In this document: positions 58,515-64,000 of the stretch, piece after piece
Layout: each line of letters opens with the position of its first letter
How positions within the stretch are numbered: position 1 is the stretch's first letter
Origin: Amycolatopsis sp. CA-230715
GTDB lineage: Bacteria; Actinomycetota; Actinomycetes; Mycobacteriales; Pseudonocardiaceae
Assembly: GCF_018736145.1 (NCBI RefSeq)
Contig: NZ_CP059997.1
Coordinates: 3,099,501-3,163,500, forward strand
Direction of reading: 5' to 3'
DNA length: 64,000 nucleotides
Notes under the pieces: model-generated
Databases searched by the model: none
Told to the model about the DNA's origin: nothing
What the model saw: only the letters and a program-made list of their open reading frames with translations
Translations under genes and position numbers: made by a program

Positions 58515-60170
58515 GTGACCCAGACCAGGGTAACCACTTTGTACCGCATGGCCGATGTCGGACCGGGTGAACTCCACCGCCTCGTGGTGGACAGGGCACG
58601 CGACGAGCGCGAGTTCCAAGAAGTCGAAATCGGTGCCGCGCCGGGACTTCTCGTCGCGGGGCAGACCGACGAGCGCGACGTCGAATGGGTGCGGGCGATC
58701 CGCGCGCTCACCGGGGTCGACCTCGCCTTCTCCACCTCGACGTCGTCGGCCGCGCTGTTCCTCCGCGTCGACGACGCCACCTACGCGCTGACCTACGGGC
58801 ACGGCTGGCACTTCCTGCGCGACGACCTGATCGACCACCAGTTCGCGCTGCGGGTGGCGGTGCGCACGGTCAACCCCGACGAAATCAGGGACATCACGCG
58901 CTGGGCGCTGTCCGCGAAGGCCCGCGTGGACCGGAACCTGGTGCCCGCGCGGCAGGGCTTCTGGGAGTTCGGGCTGCGTGAGCACGCCGAAATCATCCGG
59001 CAGCTCAACGGAAGGGCGCGCCTGCACCTGCTCGGCGGGCTCACGCACGTCCGCGAACGCGGCGACCGCAAGCTCCAGCTGAGCCTGGACTGCGGGCAGT
59101 CGCTGAAGGTCCCGCTCGCGGTCGACCGGGCACACCTGGTCGGCGATCTGCGCGCGCTGAGCGCGATCGAACGCGACCAGCCGCCGCACGACCAGCTCGC
59201 GCCGCTGCTGTGGGTGCGGCGCGTGCCGAGCCGGACGCCGCGCCGCGCGGAACTGGACGGCGCGGTCGCCGAGTTGCTGGCCGAGCCCGATCCGGCGCGC
59301 GGGGAAATCGGCGTCGCCTATCCGGCGCGCTACTACGAGGGCCCCGACATCCACTACTACACAGGCCGGGTGGCCGGTACGCGGCTGCGTACCGAGGAGT
59401 TGACCTGCGACCACCTCGCCGAGCCGTTGGCCGCGCTCCCCCGGGACGAATGGCATCGCGCGCTGTCCGCGGGGCGCATCGAAGGACGGCGTGAAGACGA
59501 CGAGGAGCTCGGCGGCGAACTGCCCGCGTTGCACTGGCTCGCCGCGGAAATCGCCGAAGACGACGCGCGGTACATCCTCATCGACGGCGACTGGTACCGC
59601 ATCGGCGACGAGTACCTCCAGCACGTCAGGAAGGTCAGCCGCACCGCGTTCGAACGGCCGCTGCCGTGGCGCCTCCCCGCGTGGAACGACGCGCCCCGCA
59701 ACGCGAAGACGGGCAAGGTGCACGAGGAGGACTACAACCGGTACGTGGCGCGGACGCTGCCCGGTTTCCTTTGCCTGGACCGGAAACTGGTGCCGGGCCG
59801 CACGCATCCCAGCGGGTTCGAAGCGTGCGATCTGCTCGGCCCCGCGAACGAACTGGTGCACGTCAAGAAGACCAGCGGGCGCACCGGGTCGTCACCGCTG
59901 AGCCACCTGTTCGCCCAGGGCCTCGTTTCGATGGAGAGCCTCACCGACCCGGAGACGTGGCACCGGTTCCGCGGCCTGGTCGCGCGGCAGAGCGAGGAGC
60001 GCGCGCGGAACCTCGGGACGCGGCCGCATTCGGTCGTCTACGCCATCCACCGGACCGACAAGCCGCTCACCCCGGACACGCTGTTCACCTTCGCCCGCTC
60101 CGCGCTCGCGTCGGCGTGCGTCACCTCGACCGCGAACGGGATCCCGGTTTCGGTCGCGATCATCCCGTAG
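58515..60170 (+). CDS. TIGR04141 (DUF6119) sporadically distributed predicted nuclease
   Basis: A 551-aa protein. The opening TRVTTLYRMADVGPGELHRL, the mid-region FSTSTSSAALFLRV and YALTYGHGWHFLRDDLIDHQ, and the C-terminal FEACDLLGPANELVHVKKTS followed by SPLSHLFAQGLVS are hallmarks of the TIGR04141/DUF6119 family. The E/D-x(n)-HVKK arrangement near residues 435-455 looks like a PD-(D/E)XK nuclease core. The family is patchily distributed, as expected for defence or mobile genes, but its action is not established. GTG 58515 is preferred; ATG 58485 is an alternative giving 561 aa. Confidence 0.82.
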   Translation: MTQTRVTTLYRMADVGPGELHRLVVDRARDEREFQEVEIGAAPGLLVAGQTDERDVEWVRAIRALTGVDLAFSTSTSSAALFLRVDDATYALTYGHGWHFLRDDLIDHQFALRVAVRTVNPDEIRDITRWALSAKARVDRNLVPARQGFWEFGLREHAEIIRQLNGRARLHLLGGLTHVRERGDRKLQLSLDCGQSLKVPLAVDRAHLVGDLRALSAIERDQPPHDQLAPLLWVRRVPSRTPRRAELDGAVAELLAEPDPARGEIGVAYPARYYEGPDIHYYTGRVAGTRLRTEELTCDHLAEPLAALPRDEWHRALSAGRIEGRREDDEELGGELPALHWLAAEIAEDDARYILIDGDWYRIGDEYLQHVRKVSRTAFERPLPWRLPAWNDAPRNAKTGKVHEEDYNRYVARTLPGFLCLDRKLVPGRTHPSGFEACDLLGPANELVHVKKTSGRTGSSPLSHLFAQGLVSMESLTDPETWHRFRGLVARQSEERARNLGTRPHSVVYAIHRTDKPLTPDTLFTFARSALASACVTSTANGIPVSVAIIP

Positions 60171-60214
60171 GCTGCGACCGATTCCTTTCGGCCTGCGACG
60201 GGGTCTGCACGGAC

Positions 60215-61168
60215 ATGACCGACATCGACTTCACCCGTGACACCGAGCAGTATCGGCGCGAGCTGCTCGCGCACTGCTATCGCATGCTCGGCTCGATCGC
60301 CGACGCCGAGGACCTCGTGCAGGAAACGTACCTGCGGGCATGGCGGTCGTACGACCGGTTCGAGGGCCGTTCGTCCTTGCGCTCGTGGCTGTACCGGATC
60401 GCGACCAACGCCTGCCTGACCGCGCTCGGGCACCACAGCAGGCGCGTGCTGCCGTCGGGGCTCTGCGGCCCGTCGAGCGATCCGGACGCCCCACCGGATC
60501 TCGCGGGCGACGAGGTTTCCTGGGTGCAGCCGATCCCGGACGCGTTGCTGGATCCCGCGGCCGTGGTGACCGCGCGCGAAGGGCTGCGGCTGGCGCTCAT
60601 CGCGAGCCTGCAGTACCTGCCGCCGAAGCAGCGCGCGGTGCTGATCCTGCGCGACGTGCTCGCGTTCCCCGCCGCCGAGGTCGCCGAAGTGCTGGAAACG
60701 AGCGTCGCGGCGGTCAAGAGCACGCTGCAGCGCGCCCGCGCCCGGCTCGACGAGGTCCGCCCCGCCGCGGACGATCTCGTCGAACCCGCCGAGCCGGAGC
60801 TGCGCGCGCTGCTGGATTCCTACATCGCGGCGTTCGTGAACTCCGATGCCGCGCTGCTCGAAAAGATCCTGCGCTCGGACGCGACGCTGGAAGCCGTCCC
60901 GGCGCGAACCTGGTACTCGGGGATGGAAACCTGCCTGCCTTATCTGGTGCGGCACGCGTTCCGGGATCCGGGCGACTGGGCGATGGTGCCGGTGCGCGCG
61001 AACGGGCAGGCGGCGGCGGTGTCGTACGAACGCGGTGCCGACGGCGTGCACCGGGCGTGGGGCGTGCTCGTGCTCACCGCGGGCGAAGGCGGGATCGCGC
61101 GCGTGCACGCGTTCGCCGATCCGGGGCTGGTCGGGAGGTTCGGCTTCCCCGAGATCTGGCCGCGGTGA
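60215..61168 (+). CDS. ECF sigma factor with C-terminal SnoaL-like domain (SigG-like)
   Basis: A 317-aa sigma-70 family factor. Region 2 is RELLAHCYRMLGSIADAEDL-VQETYLRAWRSYDRFEGRSS. Region 4 is LPPKQRAVLILRDVLAFPAA with the recognition helix TSVAAVKSTLQRARARL. About 120 C-terminal residues form a SnoaL-like domain (LLDSYIAAFVNSDAALLEKI), as in SigG/SigJ-type factors where it modulates activity in place of an anti-sigma. No anti-sigma gene is adjacent. The palindrome array 61243-61632 begins 75 bp downstream. Confidence 0.92.
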   Translation: MTDIDFTRDTEQYRRELLAHCYRMLGSIADAEDLVQETYLRAWRSYDRFEGRSSLRSWLYRIATNACLTALGHHSRRVLPSGLCGPSSDPDAPPDLAGDEVSWVQPIPDALLDPAAVVTAREGLRLALIASLQYLPPKQRAVLILRDVLAFPAAEVAEVLETSVAAVKSTLQRARARLDEVRPAADDLVEPAEPELRALLDSYIAAFVNSDAALLEKILRSDATLEAVPARTWYSGMETCLPYLVRHAFRDPGDWAMVPVRANGQAAAVSYERGADGVHRAWGVLVLTAGEGGIARVHAFADPGLVGRFGFPEIWPR

Positions 61169-61242
61169 GGTCGAGGGGCGCGGGTCGTGGACACCATGCT
61201 GGTGCGGGTCCTCGTGGACCGGTGGGTGGCTCCGTTTCAGTC

Positions 61243-61632
61243 CGGAGGGCACCTCCGGATGGCGCGGCGGGTCGCCGACATCGGAGGGTGCCTCCGGATC
61301 GATTGGGCGAGTCCTCCAGATCGGAGGGTGCCTCCGGGGCGACTGGCGGAGGCCGCCTCCGTATCAAGCGCCCGACCGACGGAGGGCACCTCCGCTTCAA
61401 GCGCCGACTGACGGAGGATGCCTCCGCTTCAAGTACTGACCAGCGAAGGGGGCCTCCGCAACACAAATGGAGGGAGCCTCCGGGGCGAGAGCGGAGGGGC
61501 GCCTTCGATTCGATCACCGGAGGACACCTCCGCTTCCCCAGCGGAGGGCGCCTCCGCTCCCATGCCGGAGGCCGCCTCCGATTCGGTACTGGAGGCCACC
61601 TCCGCTTCGGCGCCTAGCGGAGGCCGCCTCCG
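61243..61632. repeat. Array of 14 CGGAGG-N3-CCTCCG palindromes
   Basis: Fourteen 15-16 bp palindromes with conserved arms and variable centres begin at 61243, 61282, 61322, 61347, 61380, 61412, 61444, 61468, 61492, 61518, 61542, 61566, 61590 and 61618. Spacing is 24-40 bp, and from 61444 onward it is mostly 24. The interval often contains CTTC after the right arm. Three copies have a changed arm base (61444, 61492 and 61468/61590 T for C). The whole 471-bp gap between the convergent sigma-factor and FMN-reductase genes consists of this array. No gene is present in it. Confidence 0.92.
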
Positions 61633-61639
61633 GTGACCG

Positions 61640-62200
61640 CTAGGCGGGGTAAGGCGTTTTCGCGCGCGCTTCGCGAAGCGCTTCCGCCCACCACAGCAGC
61701 TGCGTCGTCAGCACGTGTAGCGCCTTTTCCGCGGCGGCGTCGGGGTAATCGGTGTCAGCGTCGGCGAGCGGACCCCACGGATTGTGCAGGCTCACCGTTT
61801 CACGGATCGTCACGGTGTGCAGCTCCGCGAAGACCGGTCGAAGCGCTTCGACCGCGCGGAGCCCGCCCGCCATTCCGCCGTAGGAAACGAATCCCACCGG
61901 CTTGGCCCTCCATTGTGGACCGACGGCGTCGATCGCGGTCTTCAACGGGCCGGGGAAGCTGTGGTTGTACTCCGGCGTCACCACGATCACCCCGTCGGCA
62001 CGGCCGATCGTCTCGGCAAAGCCCTCGACGTCGGGATGGTGGATCATCGTCGACGGGAACGTGTGGCCGTCGAGGTCGATCAGCATCGGTTCCAGCGGTT
62101 CGCCAGCCAGCCGTTCGGCGACCCACCTGCCGACGCCGTCGCCGATCCTGCCCTCGCGGACGCTCCCGATGATCACGGCGATTTTGGGCAGTACGCTCAT
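61640..62200 (-). CDS. NADPH-dependent FMN reductase
   Basis: A 186-aa flavodoxin-fold reductase. The phosphate loop is IIGSVREGRIGDGVGRWVAE, the isoalloxazine loop TPEYNHSFPGPLKTAIDAVG, and the third loop VSYGGMAGGLRAVEALR, all standard for SsuE/YieF-like enzymes. It reduces FMN or quinones with NAD(P)H. GAAGGA precedes ATG 62200, which overlaps the MFS stop (ATGA). Flavin reductases are recognised members of actinobacterial SoxR regulons, which fits the SoxR-like gene upstream. Confidence 0.92.
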   Translation of the reverse strand: MSVLPKIAVIIGSVREGRIGDGVGRWVAERLAGEPLEPMLIDLDGHTFPSTMIHHPDVEGFAETIGRADGVIVVTPEYNHSFPGPLKTAIDAVGPQWRAKPVGFVSYGGMAGGLRAVEALRPVFAELHTVTIRETVSLHNPWGPLADADTDYPDAAAEKALHVLTTQLLWWAEALREARAKTPYPA

Positions 62201-63588
62201 TTTCCAGTCCTTCCGGTTGTCTTTTCCCGAGCGGGAACACGAAGCAGCCACGCCGTCACGGCGACCGCGGCCACCGACAACCCGGCCAGCACCACGAACG
62301 CCCAGCCGAATTCGAGCGCGCGGGACAGCGGGATCACCACCAGCGCGCCACCGACCGCCCCGCCGATCCGCATGCCGATGTTCATCAGCACGGTCGCGTC
62401 GCCGAGGTCGTCCGGCGAGACCCTCGTGTAGGCGACGACCGACGCGGGCATCATCGACAGCCCGAGCCCGACGCCGCGCGCGAACAGCAGCGCCTGCACC
62501 AGGAACAGCGACGGCGCGCCACCGAACCACAGGAACGGCAGCGTGCTCAGCAGCACCAGGCCCGTCCCGGCCAGCGCGATCCGCGCGCCGCCGTACCGGT
62601 CGGTCAGCCGTCCGGCCACGATCATCACCAGCGACGTGCCGAGACCGAGCGGCACCAGCAGCAGCCCCGTCGACGCCGCGCCGTGCCCGAGCCTGATCTG
62701 CAGCCACAGCGGCAGCAGCACGATCGCGCCGTACATCGCCGCCGAACTGAGCAACACGCTGCCCAACGCCAGCGAAATCGCCCGCACCCGGAACAGGCGC
62801 AGTGCCAGCACCGGGTTCGGCACGCGGCGCGAACGCCGGACGAACACCGCGCCCAGCACCAGGCTCAGCGCGAGCAGCGCCCAGTGCAGCGGCGCCGATC
62901 CGGTGTGCACGCCACCGAGTTCGGTCAGCGCGTACACGAGCAGCGGCACGCTGATCGTGGCGAGTGCCAGTCCCCGGTGATCGAGCCGCGCCGTCGCGCC
63001 GCGCTCGCCCGGCGGCACGAGCCGGAGCCCGAGCAGCACGGTGACCAGCCCGATCGGCAGGTTCACCCAGAACAGCGACGGCCACGCGAAGTGCGCCAGC
63101 AGCAGGCCGCCGAGACTCGGCCCGACGAGCGGCGCGGCACCGACCACGATGCCGAGCGTGCCCATCAGCCTGCCCATCCTGGCCGGGCCGACCACGATGC
63201 CGATCACCGTCTGTCCACTCGCGACCATCACACCGCCCGCGACCGCCTGCAGCACCCGCGCCGCGATGAGCGCGGGCAACGTCGGCGACAGCGCGCACGC
63301 CGCGGACAGCACCAGGAACGCGACGAGCGAAAGCAGCCACAGCCGCCCCGCGCCGAACCTGCGCACGAGCCACGGCGTCACCGGCAGTGCCGCCGAAAGG
63401 CCGAGCAGGTAGCCCGTGACGACCCACTGGACGCCGTCGAGCGTGGCGCCGAGGTCGTGCCGCATCGTTTCCAGGCCGATCGAGACGATCGGGCCGTCCA
63501 TGTTCGCGACGAACCCGCCCAGCGCGATGACCGCCGAGGCGTACCAGGCGGAACGCGGGATCGGTTCGAGGCTGCTCTTCGTGCTCAC
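62197..63588 (-). CDS. MFS drug exporter, DHA2/EmrB-QacA type
   Basis: A 463-aa transporter with about fourteen membrane helices. ANMDGPIVSIGLETMRHDLG, then GVQWVVTGYLLGLSAALPVT, LVRRFGAGRLWLLSL and the motif C region GTLGIVVGAAPLVGPSLGGL are EmrB/QacA family features. GTG 63588 is the start; the -10 element of the MerR-type promoter ends 8 bp upstream, so the transcript is probably leaderless. It is followed by the FMN reductase gene in one operon and is likely induced by redox-active drugs through the divergent MerR protein. Confidence 0.9.
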   Translation of the reverse strand: MSTKSSLEPIPRSAWYASAVIALGGFVANMDGPIVSIGLETMRHDLGATLDGVQWVVTGYLLGLSAALPVTPWLVRRFGAGRLWLLSLVAFLVLSAACALSPTLPALIAARVLQAVAGGVMVASGQTVIGIVVGPARMGRLMGTLGIVVGAAPLVGPSLGGLLLAHFAWPSLFWVNLPIGLVTVLLGLRLVPPGERGATARLDHRGLALATISVPLLVYALTELGGVHTGSAPLHWALLALSLVLGAVFVRRSRRVPNPVLALRLFRVRAISLALGSVLLSSAAMYGAIVLLPLWLQIRLGHGAASTGLLLVPLGLGTSLVMIVAGRLTDRYGGARIALAGTGLVLLSTLPFLWFGGAPSLFLVQALLFARGVGLGLSMMPASVVAYTRVSPDDLGDATVLMNIGMRIGGAVGGALVVIPLSRALEFGWAFVVLAGLSVAAVAVTAWLLRVPAREKTTGRTGK

Positions 63589-63595
63589 CTGAGCT

Positions 63596-63626
63596 ACGCT
63601 AAAACTGAAACCTTGGTTGAAGTCAA
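63596..63626 (-). promoter_or_regulatory. MerR-type promoter with 19-bp spacer and operator dyad
   Basis: On the reverse strand, -35 TTGACT (63626-63621) and -10 TAGCGT (63601-63596) are separated by exactly 19 bp, the overlong spacing characteristic of MerR-activated promoters. Between them lies the dyad ACTTCAACC-AA-GGTTTCAGT (63623-63604), matching at 7 of 9 positions. It drives the MFS-reductase operon. Confidence 0.75.
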
Positions 63627-63655
63627 CTGTGAAGCAGGACACGGAAGGAGTCCGG

Positions 63656-64000
63656 ATGAGCGCGCCAGCCGTGATGCCGTCCATCGGGGTGCAGGAACTG
63701 GCGGACCGCAGCGGGGTCGCCCCGTCCGCGATCCGCTTCTACGACCGCAACGGGCTCATCCACGCCGAGCGCACGAGCGGGAACCAGCGGCGGTTCCACG
63801 AAACCACCGCGTGCGTCATCAAGGTCATCCGGGTCGCGCAGCGCGTCGGGTTGTCCGTCGCCGAAATCCGAGAGCTCACCGATCGGCTCCCGCCGCCGGA
63901 GCGGATCGGGCTGGACGACTGGTTCCGCTTCCGCTCCGCGCTCGAAGAAGAGGTCCACCGCCGCATCGCCGAGCTGAACAGCGCGCTGGACGACCTCACC
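63656..64000 (+). CDS. MerR family regulator, SoxR-like (partial)
   Basis: 115 codons are visible and the 3' end lies beyond the window. ATG 63656 follows GGAAGGAG. The HTH GVQELADRSGVAPSAIRFYD and wing GLIHAERTSGNQRRFHETTA are followed by VIKVIRVAQRVGLSVAEIRE and the start of the dimerisation helix. The pattern SGNQRRF and RVAQRVG is close to SoxR. The diagnostic C-terminal CX2CXCX5C iron-sulfur site would lie past the window edge and cannot be checked. It is divergent from the MFS-FMN reductase operon it probably activates. Confidence 0.88.
   Translation, partial: MSAPAVMPSIGVQELADRSGVAPSAIRFYDRNGLIHAERTSGNQRRFHETTACVIKVIRVAQRVGLSVAEIRELTDRLPPPERIGLDDWFRFRSALEEEVHRRIAELNSALDDLT

Noticed and set aside
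61243..61632. CRISPR array
   Set aside because: The repeated units are only 15 bp, palindromic with variable centres, and the intervals are short (as little as 9 bp) and partly similar to each other. No cas gene is present.

Overview
The window is GC-rich actinobacterial DNA, most likely from Amycolatopsis or a close relative in the Pseudonocardiaceae. The evidence is the strong G/C third-position bias, frequent GTG starts, an arabinogalactan arabinofuranosyltransferase (AftA type), a fused F420-cofactor synthase (FbiC), and intergenic palindromes of the form CCCCGAAGGTGACCTTCGGGG. Most of the window is chromosomal core. The gene set (nucleoside ABC transporter with cdd and deoA, sdhCDAB, a D-Ala-D-Ala carboxypeptidase beside an SCO4848-type protein, and trpS) resembles, from memory, a conserved neighbourhood of actinobacterial chromosomes. 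Accessory modules are inserted between the core blocks.

Region 1 (1-4650): the end of a coiled-coil protein, a DUF6817 gene divergent from a LysR regulator, and a TetR regulator divergent from an FAD monooxygenase with a clear inverted-repeat operator between them. Region 2 (4653-11735): a reverse-strand nucleoside scavenging operon, bmp lipoprotein - ABC ATPase - two permeases - cdd - deoA. All downstream junctions have translational-coupling overlaps, and a hairpin lies after the lipoprotein gene. Region 3 (11880-15384): a repeat-rich gap, then a secreted GH27/GH97 glycosidase pair. Region 4 (15856-19958): the sdhCDAB operon, its terminator and a frameshifted DUF6796-like pseudogene.

Region 5 (20109-22749): four tightly coupled genes of type-VII-secretion-substrate character, with lower GC. 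Region 6 (22771-32303): cupin, SCO4848 homologue, DacA, VC0807-family protein, MFS, DUF1801, YihY/YhjD-type membrane protein, trpS, fbiC and a small membrane protein. Region 7 (32304-44252): a repeat-bearing gap, a SgcJ/EcaC-type protein, MarR + hydrolase, P450 + methyltransferase around a near-perfect 27-bp palindrome, xthA, SRPBCC, MBL hydrolase, SH3-like protein, a decayed MmyB-type regulator, icd, DUF2203, GNAT, PAP2 and an HhH-GPD protein.

Region 8 (44564-60170) is the most accessory: a DUF4232 lipoprotein, orphan genes including a 49-aa ORF, a NarL-type two-component system, and a 1079-aa ALF-repeat protein built like a polymorphic toxin with an 83-aa membrane protein directly after it. 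It continues with a secreted protein, a trypsin-fold protein that has lost catalytic His and Ser and is fused to a tachylectin-like propeller, AftA, Uma2, and a TIGR04141/DUF6119 predicted nuclease. Region 9 (60215-64000): an ECF sigma factor with a SnoaL-like tail, an array of 14 palindromes (CGGAGG-N3-CCTCCG) with about 24-bp spacing, then a SoxR-like MerR gene divergent from an MFS-FMN reductase operon through a 19-bp-spacer promoter.
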